Positions 16,612-26,580 of a stretch of DNA of 32,268 nt are shown here, in pieces; positions within the stretch are counted from its first letter, which is position 1, and the number at the start of each line of letters is the position of its first letter. The notes below the pieces were generated by a model. It made no database searches. It was not told the origin of the DNA and was given only the letters and a program-made list of their open reading frames with translations. Source of the stretch: Hydrogenophaga sp. (lineage in GTDB: Bacteria > Pseudomonadota > Gammaproteobacteria > Burkholderiales > Burkholderiaceae_C); contig NZ_WVZN01000002.1 of NCBI RefSeq assembly GCF_011772445.1, positions 36,764 through 69,031 of the forward strand. Direction: 5' to 3'. Made by a program: the position numbers and the translations under genes.

Positions 16612-19600
16612 TTACAACAGCCGCGCGAGGTAGTGCCCCGTGTGGCTCGCCGGGTTTGCCGCCACGTCCTCGGGCGTGCCCTGCGCCACCACGGTGCCGC
16701 CGCCGGTGCCGCCCTCGGGGCCCAGGTCGATCACCCAGTCGGCGGTCTTGATCACGTCGAGGTTGTGCTCGATCACGACGACGGTGTTGCCCGCGTCGCG
16801 CAACTGGTGCAGGACCTTGAGCAGCTGCTCGATGTCGGCGAAGTGCAGGCCGGTGGTGGGCTCGTCGAGGATGTAGAGCGTGCGCCCGGTGGCGCGCTTG
16901 GAGAGCTCCCGCGCGAGCTTGACGCGCTGCGCCTCGCCGCCCGACAGCGTGGTGGCGGCCTGACCGAGCTGGATGTAGGACAGGCCCACGTCGAGCAAGG
17001 TCTGCAGCTTGCGCGCCAGCGTGGGCACGGCACCGAAGAACTCGTGCGCCTGCTCGACCGTGAGCTCCAGGATCTGCGCGATGTTCTTGCCCTTGTAGAG
17101 CACCTCCAGCGTCTCGCGGTTGTAGCGCTGGCCGTGGCAGACGTCGCAAGGCACGTAGACGTCGGGCAGGAAATGCATCTCGACCTTGACCACGCCGTCG
17201 CCCTGGCAAGCCTCGCAGCGGCCACCGGCCACGTTGAAGCTGAAGCGGCCCGGGCCGTAGCCGCGCTCGCGCGCGGCGGGCACCTCGGCCATCAGCTCGC
17301 GGATGCCGGTGAACAGGCCGGTGTAGGTGGCCGGGTTGCTGCGCGGCGTGCGGCCGATGGGCGACTGGTCGACGTTGATGACCTTGTCGAAGTGCTCGAG
17401 GCCTTCGATGGCTTCATGCGCCGCAGGCTCGTCGTGCGATCGGTAGATGGCGCGCGCCACGGCGGCGTAGAGCGTGTCGTTGACCAGCGTGGACTTGCCC
17501 GAGCCCGACACACCGGTGACGCAGGTGAACAGGCCCACCGGAAAGCTGGCCGTGACGCCGCGCAGGTTGTGGCCCGAGGCGCCCAGCACGCGGATGGCCA
17601 GGCCATTGCCGTCGGATACGGGCTCGGCCTTGGCCCGGCCTTTGGGGCCGGCGGGAAAGCGCGGCTTGCTGGGTGCGGCTGCCGCCGTGGCGCGCGCCAC
17701 CTGCCACGGCGTGCGCCGCTTCGGCACCTCGATGCGCCGCGCGCCGCCCAGGTACTGGCCGGTGAGGGATTCGGGCGCGGCGACCACGTCCTCGCAACTG
17801 CCCTGGGCCACGACGCGCCCGCCGTGCACGCCGGCGCCCGGGCCCATGTCGATCACGTGGTCGGCGGCGCGGATCGTGTCCTCGTCGTGCTCCACCACCA
17901 GCACCGTGTTGCCCAGGTCGCGCAGGCGCTGCAGGGTGCCGATGAGGCGGTCGTTGTCGCGCTGGTGCAGGCCGATGCTGGGCTCGTCGAGCACGTACAG
18001 CACGCCGGTCAGGCCGCTGCCGATCTGGCTGGCCAGACGGATGCGCTGGGCCTCGCCGCCGGACAGCGTGTCCGCGCTGCGGTCCAGGCTGAGGTAGTTC
18101 AGGCCCACGTCGTTGAGGAATTTCAGGCGCTGGCGGATCTCCTGGATCACGCGGCCAGCGATCTCGCCCTTGGCGCCGGACAGGGTGAGCGCGCCGAACC
18201 AGCGCAAGGCCTCGCCGAGCGTGACGTGGCCGATCTCGAAGATGGCGCGGCGCTGTTGGCCTTCGCCCACGAAGACGTGGCGCGCCTCGCGGCGCAGGCG
18301 CGAGCCGCCGCACTCGGGGCAGGGCTGCGTGGCGCGGTAGCGCGCGAGTTCTTCGCGCACGGTGGCGCTGTCGGTCTCGCGCCAGCGCCGCTCGAAGTTG
18401 CGCACGATGCCCTCGAAGGGGTGCTTCTTGCTCACGCGCTTGTTGGCGCGCTCGCCGCCGTCCAGCGCGTACTGGAAGCGGATCTCCTCCTCGCCCGAAC
18501 CGAACAGCAGCACCTGGCGCACCGCCTCGGGCAGCGACTCCCAGGGCGTGTCCACATCGAAGCGGTAGTGCGCGGCCAGGCTTTCAACCAGCGAGAAGTA
18601 GTGGCCGTTGCGCCGGTCCCAGCCCTTGATGGCGCCGCTGGCCAGGCTGAGCGAGGGGAAGGCGACGATGCGCGCGGGGTCGAAGAATTCGGTGTGGCCC
18701 AGGCCGTCGCAGGTGGGACAGGCGCCCATGGGCGAGTTGAAGGAGAACAGGCGCGGCTCGAGTTCGGCCACGGCGTAGTGGCACAGCGGGCAGGCGAAGC
18801 GCGCGGAGTGGGCGTGCTCCTCGCCCGAGTCCATGTCGAGCGTGATGGCGCGGCCATCGGCCAGGCGCAGCGCGGCCTCGAAGCTCTCGGCCAGGCGCTG
18901 GCGCTGGGTGTGGGCGCCGGAAGCGTCGGCTTCGGCACGCACCTTGATGCGGTCGATCACGACGTCGATGTCGTGCTTGTCGTTCTTCTTGAGCGTGGGC
19001 AGGGCCTCAGCCTCCACCACCGCGCCGTTGATGCGGAAGCGCACGTAGCCGCGCGCCTGCATGTCGGCGAACAGCTCGGCGAACTCGCCCTTGCGGGCGC
19101 GCGCCACGGGCGCCAGCACCATGAGCCGGGTGCCTTCGGGCAGGGCCAGCGTGGCGTCCACCATCTGCGCCACGCTCTGCGCGGCCAGGGGCAGGTCGTG
19201 GTCGGGGCAGTGCGGCGTGCCGGCGCGCGCGTAGAGCAGGCGCAGGTAGTCGTGGATCTCGGTGACCGTGCCCACGGTGGAGCGCGGGTTGTGGCTGGTG
19301 GCCTTCTGCTCGATGGCGATCGCGGGCGACAGGCCTTCGATCAGGTCCACGTCGGGCTTGTCCATCTGCTCCAGGAACTGCCGCGCGTAGGCGGACAGGC
19401 TCTCGACGTAGCGGCGCTGGCCCTCGGCGTAGAGCGTGTCGAAGGCCAGGCTGGACTTGCCCGAGCCCGACACGCCGGTGATCACCACCAGCCGGTGCTT
19501 GGGGATGTCGAGGTCGATGTTCTTGAGGTTGTGCGTGCGCGCGCCGCGCACCGACAGCGTGGCGCCGCGCAGGCGCATGGCGTCGCCGAGGTAGCGGGCG

Positions 19601-19659
19601 TCGGGTTCGGCCACCTTCAAGGGGGCGGCATCGCCCGGGCGCGGATCGGTGGACGGCAT
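16612..19659 (-). CDS. uvrA: Excinuclease ABC subunit UvrA
   Basis: DNA damage-recognition ATPase of nucleotide excision repair, 1015 aa from the ATG at 19659. The family body begins at about residue 34 ([16 protein letters not shown]), so the first 33 residues are an extension; an in-frame Met at residue 28 (19578) could be the true start. Walker A motifs are GVSGSGKSS (62-70) and GVSGSGKST (about 716), with LSGGEAQR signatures near 531 and 904. The zinc ligands CPLC (290-293) and CPTC (314-317), and the C-terminal pair CEAC/CDVC near 815-840, are present. A Lys/Pro/Ala-rich linker near 645-690 makes it longer than the E. coli protein. A -10-like TATCAT (plus strand ATGATA, 19711-19716) lies upstream. 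Confidence 0.97.
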   Translation of the reverse strand: MPSTDPRPGDAAPLKVAEPDARYLGDAMRLRGATLSVRGARTHNLKNIDLDIPKHRLVVITGVSGSGKSSLAFDTLYAEGQRRYVESLSAYARQFLEQMDKPDVDLIEGLSPAIAIEQKATSHNPRSTVGTVTEIHDYLRLLYARAGTPHCPDHDLPLAAQSVAQMVDATLALPEGTRLMVLAPVARARKGEFAELFADMQARGYVRFRINGAVVEAEALPTLKKNDKHDIDVVIDRIKVRAEADASGAHTQRQRLAESFEAALRLADGRAITLDMDSGEEHAHSARFACPLCHYAVAELEPRLFSFNSPMGACPTCDGLGHTEFFDPARIVAFPSLSLASGAIKGWDRRNGHYFSLVESLAAHYRFDVDTPWESLPEAVRQVLLFGSGEEEIRFQYALDGGERANKRVSKKHPFEGIVRNFERRWRETDSATVREELARYRATQPCPECGGSRLRREARHVFVGEGQQRRAIFEIGHVTLGEALRWFGALTLSGAKGEIAGRVIQEIRQRLKFLNDVGLNYLSLDRSADTLSGGEAQRIRLASQIGSGLTGVLYVLDEPSIGLHQRDNDRLIGTLQRLRDLGNTVLVVEHDEDTIRAADHVIDMGPGAGVHGGRVVAQGSCEDVVAAPESLTGQYLGGARRIEVPKRRTPWQVARATAAAAPSKPRFPAGPKGRAKAEPVSDGNGLAIRVLGASGHNLRGVTASFPVGLFTCVTGVSGSGKSTLVNDTLYAAVARAIYRSHDEPAAHEAIEGLEHFDKVINVDQSPIGRTPRSNPATYTGLFTGIRELMAEVPAARERGYGPGRFSFNVAGGRCEACQGDGVVKVEMHFLPDVYVPCDVCHGQRYNRETLEVLYKGKNIAQILELTVEQAHEFFGAVPTLARKLQTLLDVGLSYIQLGQAATTLSGGEAQRVKLARELSKRATGRTLYILDEPTTGLHFADIEQLLKVLHQLRDAGNTVVVIEHNLDVIKTADWVIDLGPEGGTGGGTVVAQGTPEDVAANPASHTGHYLARLL

Positions 19660-19800
19660 GTCGGAAGGCGAAATCGGGTTCAAGGCGCGGGTCGTGCAGG
19701 GCAACCGGGCATGATAAACCGCAGCGCATGGCCGTCCGGCGCCCCATCCCCGCCCGGGCCGCATCCGGCGGCCACCGGCCCTGCCCCTGCGCAAGGTGCT

Positions 19801-19817
19801 GTTTCGCAGATCGAAAC
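19801..19817. promoter_or_regulatory. IclR-type operator palindrome ahead of the first acyl-CoA dehydrogenase
   Basis: GTTTCGCAGATCGAAAC, that is GTTTCG-N5-CGAAAC with perfect 6-bp arms, 58 nt before the acyl-CoA dehydrogenase ATG. The same 17-bp design recurs at 23503-23519 beside the IclR gene. The symmetric TTCG/CGAA form is usual for IclR-family sites, so this is probably where the local IclR protein acts. Confidence 0.68.
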
Positions 19818-19874
19818 GGTGTCTCGACTCGGTTCCACCCCGCGCCCATGATGCGGCGCGAAAGGGACCCCACC

Positions 19875-21095
19875 ATGAGCCATCCCCGCCTGTTCGGCGA
19901 CCACTTCCTCTGCAGCCTGACCGACGACGAGCAGGCGATGGTCCGGCGCGTGCGCGGGCTCTGCCGGGACACCTTGGGGCCCAAGGCGGCCGAGGTGGCC
20001 CGGCAGGACGTGTTCGCCTGGGACAACTTCCGCCTGCTTGCGCGCGAGGGCATCGTCGGCACCGCCTTTCCGCGCCGCTTCGGCGGCACGGACGCGCGCC
20101 AGCAACTGCGCATCCGGCTCATCGAAGAGCTGGGGCGCGTCTGCAGCACCTCGGCCTCGCTCATCACGGGCACCGACCTGTCCAGCCGCGCCATCGTGGC
20201 CGGCGCCAGCGAGGCGCTGCAGGAACAACTGGTCCCCGGCCTGTGCACCGGCGAGCTGCAGGCCGCCTTCGGCCTGACGGAGCCCGAGGCCGGCTCCGAC
20301 GTGCGCGGCCTGCAGACCCGGTTCCGCCGCACGGCCGAGGGCTACCGCATCACGGGCCGCAAGAAGTTCATCACCCGCGCGAGCACGGCCGACTGGTTCG
20401 TGATCGTGGGCTGCGCGCAGGACGATCCGACCACCTTCCTGGCCGCGCTGGTGCCGCGCGACGCGCCCGGCTTCTCCATCGGCCCCGAGGTGGGCAAGCT
20501 CGGCTGGTACGGCGTGCCCATCTCGTCGCTGACGCTGAACGAGGTCGCCGTGCCGGTGTCGCACCGCCTGGGCGCGGAGGGCGAAGGCTTCAGCCTGGCG
20601 CAGGACGCCCTGCTGCGCGCCCGCATCGGCCACGCCGCCATGGCGCTGGGCCGGGCGATCGGCGCGGTGGAGATCGCCGCCACCTACGCCGGCGACCGCA
20701 GCAGCTTCGGCAAGGCGCTGGGGGAACACCAGGGCGTGCAGTGGATGCTGGCCGACATGGTCACGCAGATCGAGTCCTCGCGCGCCTTGCTGGCGCTGAC
20801 GGCGCAGAAATACGACCGCGGCGACACCGACGTGGCGACCTACGCCTCCATGGCCAAGCTGCAGGCCACCGACCTGTGCATGAAGGTCGTCACCGATGCG
20901 CTGCAGCTCACCGGCGGGCGCGGCTACCTGCAGGACTTTCCCCTGGAGCGCTTCTTCCGCGACGCCAAGCTCAACCAGATCGGCGAAGGCGCCAGCGAAG
21001 TGCACAAGACCGTGATCGGGCGCGACTGGATGCGGCGCGCCCGGTCCGCCGAACGCAACCCCTGCCTGCGCGAGGGTTCTCTCGTGGACTACTGA
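19875..21095 (+). CDS. Acyl-CoA dehydrogenase family protein (first)
   Basis: FAD flavoenzyme of 406 aa. The ATG at 19875 was chosen over upstream in-frame ATGs (19848, 19851) because AAAGGGA lies 7 nt before it. It has the helical N-domain, the FAD/substrate motif LTEPEAGSD (134-142), GRKKFIT, and the C-terminal [19 protein letters not shown]. The likely catalytic base is E371 in GEGASE. These enzymes oxidise an acyl-CoA to the enoyl-CoA, passing electrons to ETF. It is the first gene after an IclR-type palindrome and is followed 16 nt later by a reductase gene. The chain-length or branched-chain preference cannot be read from sequence. Confidence 0.92.
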   Translation: MSHPRLFGDHFLCSLTDDEQAMVRRVRGLCRDTLGPKAAEVARQDVFAWDNFRLLAREGIVGTAFPRRFGGTDARQQLRIRLIEELGRVCSTSASLITGTDLSSRAIVAGASEALQEQLVPGLCTGELQAAFGLTEPEAGSDVRGLQTRFRRTAEGYRITGRKKFITRASTADWFVIVGCAQDDPTTFLAALVPRDAPGFSIGPEVGKLGWYGVPISSLTLNEVAVPVSHRLGAEGEGFSLAQDALLRARIGHAAMALGRAIGAVEIAATYAGDRSSFGKALGEHQGVQWMLADMVTQIESSRALLALTAQKYDRGDTDVATYASMAKLQATDLCMKVVTDALQLTGGRGYLQDFPLERFFRDAKLNQIGEGASEVHKTVIGRDWMRRARSAERNPCLREGSLVDY

Positions 21096-21111
21096 TGGAG
21101 ACCGAGGCCCG

Positions 21112-22134
21112 ATGACCACCCCCGACACCGCCCTCCCGACACGATTCCGTGCCGTTCGCACCCATGTGGTGGACGGCCGCACCGAGAGCCGCCTGGAAGC
21201 GCTCACGCTGGACGAGCTCAGCCCCGGCGAGGTGGTGGTGCGCAACCGCTACGCGGGCGTGAACTTCAAGGACTGCCTGTCGCTGCACGGCAAGGCGAAG
21301 ATCATCACCGGCTTCCCCCGCGTGGCCGGCATCGAGCTGGTGGGCGACGTGTTGCACTCGGACGCCGCCGGCATCGCGCCGGGCCAGACCGTGCTGGTGC
21401 ACGGCTTCCAGACCGGCATCGCCTTCGACGGCGCCTTCTCGGAGGTGGTCCGTGTGCCCGCGGCCCACGTGCACGCCCTGCCCGCCGGGCTGACGCCGCT
21501 GGAATGCGCCACCCTGGGCGTGCCGGCCTTCACCGCGGCCATGGCCCTGGAGCGCTTCCAGATGGAAGGTCTGCGGCCGGACGCGGGGCCCGTGGCCGTC
21601 ACCGGCGCGGGCGGCGCCGTGGCCTTGATGGCCATGGGTATCCTGGCGCGCACGGGCCACCAGGTGGTGGCGATCACGCGCCGCATGGAACAGGCCGATG
21701 CCCTGCGAGCCGCCGGCGCGAGCGAGGTGCTCGACGCGAGCGAGCTGCTGGCCGCGCCGCCGCGCGCGCTGGAGAAGCCCCGCTTCGCGGCGGCCATCGA
21801 CAACGTCGGCGGCCCCCTGCTGTCCTGGCTGTTGCGCTCCACGCAGGACCAGGGCTGCGTGGCCTGCGTGGGCAACGCGGCCAGCAACAGCTTCGACGGC
21901 AGCGTGCTGCCCTTCATCATGCGCTCCGTCAAGCTCGTGGGCATCGTGGCCAACGCGCCCTGGGAGCAGCGGCGCCGGCTCTGGTCGCGCCTGGGCAGCG
22001 ACTGGAAGCCCGATATCGAGCGGATCAAGCCGCAACTGAGCTTCATCACCCTGGACGAGCTGCTGCCCTTCAGCGAGGCGCAACTGGCCGGACGCAACTC
22101 GGGCCGCGCGCTGCTGAGGTTCGAGACAGCCTGA
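21112..22134 (+). CDS. Medium-chain reductase, YhdH/AcuI (acryloyl-CoA reductase) family
   Basis: NADPH-type oxidoreductase of 340 aa without structural zinc ligands. It carries GVNFKDCLSLHGKAKII near residue 49, a Rossmann motif VTGAGGAVALMA near 161, DNVGGPLLSWLL and the YhdH-like end segment of PFIMRSVKLVGI plus a terminal GRALLRFE. E. coli YhdH and Rhodobacter AcuI reduce acryloyl-CoA to propionyl-CoA. Together with the acyl-CoA dehydrogenase 16 nt upstream this suggests handling of an enoyl-CoA intermediate; the actual substrate is unknown. It converges on the CoA-transferase gene. Confidence 0.82.
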   Translation: MTTPDTALPTRFRAVRTHVVDGRTESRLEALTLDELSPGEVVVRNRYAGVNFKDCLSLHGKAKIITGFPRVAGIELVGDVLHSDAAGIAPGQTVLVHGFQTGIAFDGAFSEVVRVPAAHVHALPAGLTPLECATLGVPAFTAAMALERFQMEGLRPDAGPVAVTGAGGAVALMAMGILARTGHQVVAITRRMEQADALRAAGASEVLDASELLAAPPRALEKPRFAAAIDNVGGPLLSWLLRSTQDQGCVACVGNAASNSFDGSVLPFIMRSVKLVGIVANAPWEQRRRLWSRLGSDWKPDIERIKPQLSFITLDELLPFSEAQLAGRNSGRALLRFETA

Positions 22135-22213
22135 CCACCGTCACGGTCACCACCGCCCGGTGCCGTGCATTCACCTGCGCGACCCCGATCGCGCACCGTC
22201 CCCGCACCGAATC
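22135..22213. other. Convergent gap with a weak hairpin
   Basis: This 79-nt gap separates the reductase stop from the CoA-transferase stop. TGCGCG 22176-22181 pairs with CGCGCA 22190-22195, and CGGTGC/GCACCG offers a competing stem. No T-run, so terminator function is only possible. Confidence 0.3.
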
Positions 22214-23425
22214 TCAGACCACGCCCTGCGCCCGCAGGCGCTGCAGCTCCTCGCCACCGATCCCGAACGCGCCGTACACCTCGGCGTTGTGCTCGCCCAC
22301 CGACGGACCGGTGCGCGGCAGCTTCATCTCTCGCCCCACCACGCGCGGCACGATGCAGGGCGCGGGCAGGCTGCCGCACTCGGGGTCGGGCAGCCGCACG
22401 ATCGCGCCGCGCGCGATGAAGTGCGGGTCCTGCTCGATGTCCGCGATGGTGTAGGCCTTGCTGAAGGGAACGCCCGCCTGCTCGAGGCGTTCGGCCACGA
22501 CGGCGTAGTCGTGCCGGGCGAACCACTCGCCCAGCAAGGTGTCGAGTTCCACCAGGTGATTGACGCGCGCCGGGTTGGTGTGGAAGCGCGGGTCGCTGGC
22601 CAGCGCCGGTTCACCCATCGCCTCGCACAGGCGCGCGAAGATCGGGTTCGACGAGGCCACCAGCGAGAAGAACTGGCCGTCGCGGCTGCGGTACATGTTC
22701 GACGGTGCCGTGTAGCTGGCGCGGTTGCCCTCGGGACGGCGCACCTGGCCCAGCGCTTCGTGCTCCACCGGCAGGCAGTCGAGCAGGCGAAACAGCGCCT
22801 CCGTCGCGGCCAGGTCCACTTCCACGCCCCTGGCCTGCGGGTCGCTGCGCAGGCGCACCATTTCCGAGGCGATGGAGAACGCACAGAAGAGGCCCGCCAC
22901 CGCGTCGCCGACGGGGAAGTTGCTGTGCAGCGGCGGCCCGCCCGCTTCGCCGGTGAGGTTGGTGAAGCCGCTCATGGCCTCGAAGATGCGCGCATACCCG
23001 GGCCGCGACTTGTACGGCCCGGTCTGGCCGAAGCCGGTGAGCCGCACCACCACCAGGCGCGGGTTGGCCTGGTGCAGCGTGGCGATGTCCAGGCCCCAGC
23101 GGTCCAGCGTGCCGCTGCGGAAGTTCTCCACCAGCACGTCGAAGTGCGGAAGCATCGAGAGAAACACCTCCCGCCCGCGCGCCTGCCGCACGTCGAGCGT
23201 GATGCCGCGCTTGCCGCGGTTGGCCACCTTCCACCACAGCGGCACGCCGTCCTTCACGGGCTGCAGGCCGCGCAGGGCGTCGCTGCCGTCGGGCAGTTCC
23301 AGTTTCACGACGTCGGCGCCGTGGTCGGCGCACAGGGTCGCGCCCATGGGGGCCGCGAGCACGGTGGCCATGTCGAGGATGCGCACGCCCGCGAGGGAGC
23401 CGGCGGAGCTTGAAGCAGGGGTCAC
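22214..23425 (-). CDS. CaiB/BaiF family (family III) CoA-transferase
   Basis: Protein of 403 aa on the minus strand, starting at GTG 23425 because AAGGA lies 6 nt before it and the family sequence (LAGVRILDMATVLAAPMGAT) begins just after; the same frame stays open far upstream only as an antisense shadow. Conserved blocks include GADVVKLELPDG, NRGKRGITLDV, VLVENFRSGTLDRWGLD and RLTGFGQTGPY. The catalytic Asp that forms the CoA-ester anhydride is most likely D174 in NFPVGDAVAG. It would move CoA from a donor thioester to the pathway acid. It is transcribed away from the IclR gene across a shared operator. Confidence 0.92.
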   Translation of the reverse strand: MTPASSSAGSLAGVRILDMATVLAAPMGATLCADHGADVVKLELPDGSDALRGLQPVKDGVPLWWKVANRGKRGITLDVRQARGREVFLSMLPHFDVLVENFRSGTLDRWGLDIATLHQANPRLVVVRLTGFGQTGPYKSRPGYARIFEAMSGFTNLTGEAGGPPLHSNFPVGDAVAGLFCAFSIASEMVRLRSDPQARGVEVDLAATEALFRLLDCLPVEHEALGQVRRPEGNRASYTAPSNMYRSRDGQFFSLVASSNPIFARLCEAMGEPALASDPRFHTNPARVNHLVELDTLLGEWFARHDYAVVAERLEQAGVPFSKAYTIADIEQDPHFIARGAIVRLPDPECGSLPAPCIVPRVVGREMKLPRTGPSVGEHNAEVYGAFGIGGEELQRLRAQGVV

Positions 23426-23502
23426 GGTGGGTCCTTGGTTCTGCGGCCGCTGCGGGCCACGCCGCGCCGTTGTGCCAGAGCATTCCGCTGCCGACAATCG
23501 AT

Positions 23503-23519
23503 GTTTCGCACAGCGAAAC
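23503..23519. promoter_or_regulatory. IclR-type operator in the CoA-transferase/IclR divergent gap
   Basis: GTTTCGCACAGCGAAAC, a perfect palindrome with arms GTTTCGC and GCGAAAC around ACA, extended by T/A on each side. It lies 33 nt before the IclR ATG and 78 nt before the CoA-transferase start, in position to control both directions. It shares the GTTTCG-N5-CGAAAC form with 19801-19817. Confidence 0.75.
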
Positions 23520-23551
23520 AGTGATTTACCCCACCAGTCGGAGATCCCATC

Positions 23552-24397
23552 ATGGCCACCAGGCAAGCAAGACGCAGCATGAGCTCGATCACACTCCCCG
23601 GTCTCGTCGACCCCCACGACCTCGCGGAGGACCGCCAGTTCTCGATGAACCTGGCGCGTGGTCTCAACGTGCTGCGCGCGTTCACCGTGGCCGAGCCGGT
23701 GCTGGGCAACCGCGACATCGCCGAGCGCACCGGTCTGCCCAAGCCCACGGTGTCGCGGCTCACGTACACGCTCACGCTGCTGGGCTACCTCACGCGCGAC
23801 CCCGCGCTGCAGAAGTACCGCCTGGGCAGCGGCGTGCTGTCGCTGAGCCACCCGCTGCTGGCGGGCGCGCAGGTGCGCCAGGTGGCGCGCCCTTTCATGG
23901 AACAACTGGCGCGCACCACCGGCTGCTCGGTGAACCTGGGCATGCGCGACCGCGCGGATGTGGTGTACCTGGACGCCGTGCGCGCGGACAAGGCCAACCC
24001 GCACTGGCCCGACATCGGCAGCACGCGGCCGCTGCTCGCCTCGGCCATGGGGCGCGCGCTCATCCAGAGCCTGCCCCGGCCGGAACAGGCCGCGATCCTG
24101 AACTACCTCAAGGTGCACGACCGCGCGCTGTACGACAAGCACCGCGCCTCCTGGGAGGCCGACCAGAAGCTGTTTGCGGCGCATGGCTTCTGCCACTCGC
24201 GCGGCGACTGGCGCAAGGACATCCACGCCATCGCGGCGCCCATTCGCCTGCCCGCGCGCGAGCAGCCGGTGGCCATGAACTGCACCCTCATCGGCTACAG
24301 CATGCCCAAGGACAAGCTCACCCGCGAAGTGGCGCCGCTGCTGCTGGAAGCGGTGCACCAGATCGAAATCGCCTATGGCGTTCGCGCCACCAACTGA
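23552..24397 (+). CDS. IclR family transcriptional regulator
   Basis: Regulator of 281 aa from ATG 23552, with GGAG 8 nt upstream; in-frame Met10 is an alternative. The N-terminal winged helix-turn-helix is at about 35-90 (GNRDIAERTGLPKPTVSRL at 52-70, then LGYLTRDPALQKYRLG). The C-terminal effector domain (about 100-275) has NLGMRDRADVVYLDAVR, LLASAMGRALI and a PIRLPAREQPVAMNC segment. It sits directly beside the palindrome 23503-23519 and probably controls its own gene, the divergent CoA-transferase and the acyl-CoA dehydrogenase gene at 19875. IclR proteins act as repressor or activator; the sequence does not tell which. Confidence 0.93.
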   Translation: MATRQARRSMSSITLPGLVDPHDLAEDRQFSMNLARGLNVLRAFTVAEPVLGNRDIAERTGLPKPTVSRLTYTLTLLGYLTRDPALQKYRLGSGVLSLSHPLLAGAQVRQVARPFMEQLARTTGCSVNLGMRDRADVVYLDAVRADKANPHWPDIGSTRPLLASAMGRALIQSLPRPEQAAILNYLKVHDRALYDKHRASWEADQKLFAAHGFCHSRGDWRKDIHAIAAPIRLPAREQPVAMNCTLIGYSMPKDKLTREVAPLLLEAVHQIEIAYGVRATN

Positions 24398-24409
24398 GAG
24401 CCGACCGAC

Positions 24410-25573
24410 ATGATCCGAGACCCCGAAGGCTTTTCGACACTGCTCGCCGAAGTCCGCCGCTTCGTGCGCGACGAGTGCATGCCGGCCGAAGTAGCCGTGG
24501 ACCGCGACGACCGCATCCCCGAGCCCCTGGTGGAGCGCATGCGCGCGCTCGGCCTGTTCGGTCACAGCATCCCCGAGGCTTACGGCGGCGCCGGCCTCAC
24601 CAGCGAGGAGCTCTCGCTCGTGAACATCGAGGTCTCGCAGTGCGCGACCGCCTTTCGCGCGCGCTTCGGCGGCAACACCGGCATCGCCTCCGAATCGCTG
24701 GTGGTGGACGGCACCGAGGCGCAGAAACGCCAGTACCTGCCACGGCTGGCCAGTGGCGAGCTGACCGGCTGCTTCGCCCTCACCGAGCCGGAGGCGGGAT
24801 CGGACGCGACCGCGCTGAAGACCACGGCCGTTCGCGAGGGCGACCATTTCGTGATCACGGGCCGCAAGTGCTTCATCACCAACGCGCCCCTGGCGAATCT
24901 CTTCACCGTCTTTGCGCGCACGGATGCCCAGGCCAAGGGCGCCCGGGGAATCACCGCCTTCCTGATCGAACGCGGGGCAAGGGGCCTGTCGACGCCCGAG
25001 GCCTACCGGAAGATGGGCCAGCACGGCTCGCCGGTGGGCGAGGTGGTGCTGGAGCAGGTGCGCGTGCCCGCCAGCGCCATCGTCGGTGGCCCGGAACTGG
25101 AAGGCCAGGGCTTTCGCACGGCCATGCGCGCGCTGAACAAGCAGCGCATCAACCTGGCGGGCCTGTGCATCGGACCGGCGATCCGCCTGGTCGATGAGAT
25201 GGTCGCGCGTGCCGCGAGCCGCCGGCAATTCGGGCAGGCCATCGCGGAGTTTCAGCTCGTGCAGCAAATGATCGCGCAGAGCAACACGGAGGTGCACGCC
25301 GCGCGCGCCCTCCTGCTGGAGACCGCGCGCAAACGCGACGACGGCCTCGACGTGACGATGGAAGCCTCGATGTGCAAGCTGTTCGCCAGCGAGATGTGCG
25401 GCCGCGTGGCGGACCGCGCCGTGCAGGTGTTCGGCGGCCAGGGCTACATCAACGACAACGTGGCCGAGCGCTTCTACCGCGACGTGCGCCTGTTCCGCCT
25501 GTACGAAGGCACGAGCCAGATCCACCTCATCAACATCGCCAAGCGGACCATGGCCATGGCCGCGAACGATTGA
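24410..25573 (+). CDS. Acyl-CoA dehydrogenase family protein (second)
   Basis: FAD enzyme of 387 aa starting 12 nt after the IclR stop. It has the expected motifs: LTEPEAGSD (124-132), GRKCFITNAP, KMGQHGSP, SRRQFGQAI and FGGQGYINDNVAERFYRDVR, with catalytic E366 in LYEGTSQI. It is closer to the ordinary short/medium-chain group than the first acyl-CoA dehydrogenase of the island, which reads GEGASE at that site, so the two probably act on different thioesters. It is co-directional with the Bug-type binding protein, the NMO-like and the synthetase genes and probably forms an operon with them and IclR. Confidence 0.93.
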   Translation: MIRDPEGFSTLLAEVRRFVRDECMPAEVAVDRDDRIPEPLVERMRALGLFGHSIPEAYGGAGLTSEELSLVNIEVSQCATAFRARFGGNTGIASESLVVDGTEAQKRQYLPRLASGELTGCFALTEPEAGSDATALKTTAVREGDHFVITGRKCFITNAPLANLFTVFARTDAQAKGARGITAFLIERGARGLSTPEAYRKMGQHGSPVGEVVLEQVRVPASAIVGGPELEGQGFRTAMRALNKQRINLAGLCIGPAIRLVDEMVARAASRRQFGQAIAEFQLVQQMIAQSNTEVHAARALLLETARKRDDGLDVTMEASMCKLFASEMCGRVADRAVQVFGGQGYINDNVAERFYRDVRLFRLYEGTSQIHLINIAKRTMAMAAND

Positions 25574-25599
25574 CCGCAACCACAACCAGGAGACAAGCC

Positions 25600-26580
25600 A
25601 TGACCCTCAGCCGCCGCACCCTGCTGGCCAGCGCCGCCAGCGCCCTCGCTGTCGCCACCGCGCCGTCCTTCGCGCAGGACAACTTCCCCAACAAGCCGAT
25701 CCGCATCGTCGTGCCCTTCTCCGCCGGGGGCATCGTGGACTCGATCGCGCGCGCCATCGGCGACAAGCTGTCCGCGCGCTACGGGCAAGCCGTGATCGTG
25801 GAGAACAAGGCCGGCGCGGGCGGTGCGATCGGCACGGACCTCGTGGCCAAGTCCGCCCCGGACGGCTACACCCTGCTGCTGGTGAGCCCCGGCTACGCGG
25901 TGATTCCCAGCCTGCAGAAGAACGTGACCTGGAACCCCGTTCGCGACTTCAGGTCCGTGGCCGGCATCGGCGTCGTGCCCAACGTCATCGTGGTGCACCC
26001 GAGCGTGGAAGCGAACACCTTGCCGGAGCTGATCGCCCTGGCGAAGAAGCGCAGCGCACCCGTGACCTACGGCACCGCCGGCATCGGCACGTCCAACCAC
26101 CTGGCCGGCGAGCTGCTCGCGCAGGAGGCGGGCATCAAGCTCACCCACGTGCCCTACAAGGGCCAGCCCGACGCCCTGAACGACCTGCTGGCGGGCCGCG
26201 TCGACATGATGCCGCTGACCGCCGCGCTGGCCATGCAACACGTGAAGGCGGGCAAGCTGCGCCCGCTGGCGGTGACCACCGCGAAGCGCGCCAGCGCCGC
26301 GCCGGAGCTGCCCACGGTGGCCGAAGCCGCCCAGCTGCCCAACTACAACGTGGGCACCTGGTTCGGCCTGGTGGCCCCGGCCAAGGTGCCCGAGCCCGTC
26401 ATGCGCAAGCTGTCCGCCGACGTGGCGGCCGTGCTGGCCATGCCCGACATGAAGGCGAAGTTCGACACCCTGGGCATGGAGTTCGCGCCGCAGAGCGGGG
26501 CCGAGTTCGACGCGCTCGTCAGTGCCGAGTTCACCCGCTGGAGCCGGGTCATCAAGCAGGCCGGCATCGAGCCGCAGTGA
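25600..26580 (+). CDS. Bug-type tripartite tricarboxylate transporter binding protein
   Basis: Periplasmic binding protein of 326 aa. The ATG at 25600 has AGGAGA 6 nt upstream; the open frame extends back into the preceding gene but lacks a signal there. The N-terminus has SRRTLL and a cleavage site near residue 25 (SFA-Q). The mature sequence opens with FPNKPIRIVVPFSAGG and contains VENKAGAGGAIGTDLVAKSAPDGYTLL and THVPYKGQPDALNDLLAGRVDMM, hallmarks of the Bug/TctC family. No TctA/TctB membrane genes are next to it, so it is an orphan receptor for a carboxylate, as is common in Burkholderiales. Its stop overlaps the next ATG by 1 nt. Confidence 0.93.
   Translation: MTLSRRTLLASAASALAVATAPSFAQDNFPNKPIRIVVPFSAGGIVDSIARAIGDKLSARYGQAVIVENKAGAGGAIGTDLVAKSAPDGYTLLLVSPGYAVIPSLQKNVTWNPVRDFRSVAGIGVVPNVIVVHPSVEANTLPELIALAKKRSAPVTYGTAGIGTSNHLAGELLAQEAGIKLTHVPYKGQPDALNDLLAGRVDMMPLTAALAMQHVKAGKLRPLAVTTAKRASAAPELPTVAEAAQLPNYNVGTWFGLVAPAKVPEPVMRKLSADVAAVLAMPDMKAKFDTLGMEFAPQSGAEFDALVSAEFTRWSRVIKQAGIEPQ

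Noticed and set aside
16633..19851. A 1072-codon open frame on the plus strand opposite uvrA
   Set aside because: Its translation is a Val/Gly/His/Ala-rich string with no family motifs. Long antisense frames are expected in GC-rich genes, and uvrA on the other strand is unmistakable.
23426..25585. The minus-strand frame of the CoA-transferase stays open a further 720 codons upstream
   Set aside because: This part lies antisense to the IclR and second acyl-CoA dehydrogenase genes, has no recognisable domain, and the GTG at 23425 has a good ribosome site. It is not a fusion protein.
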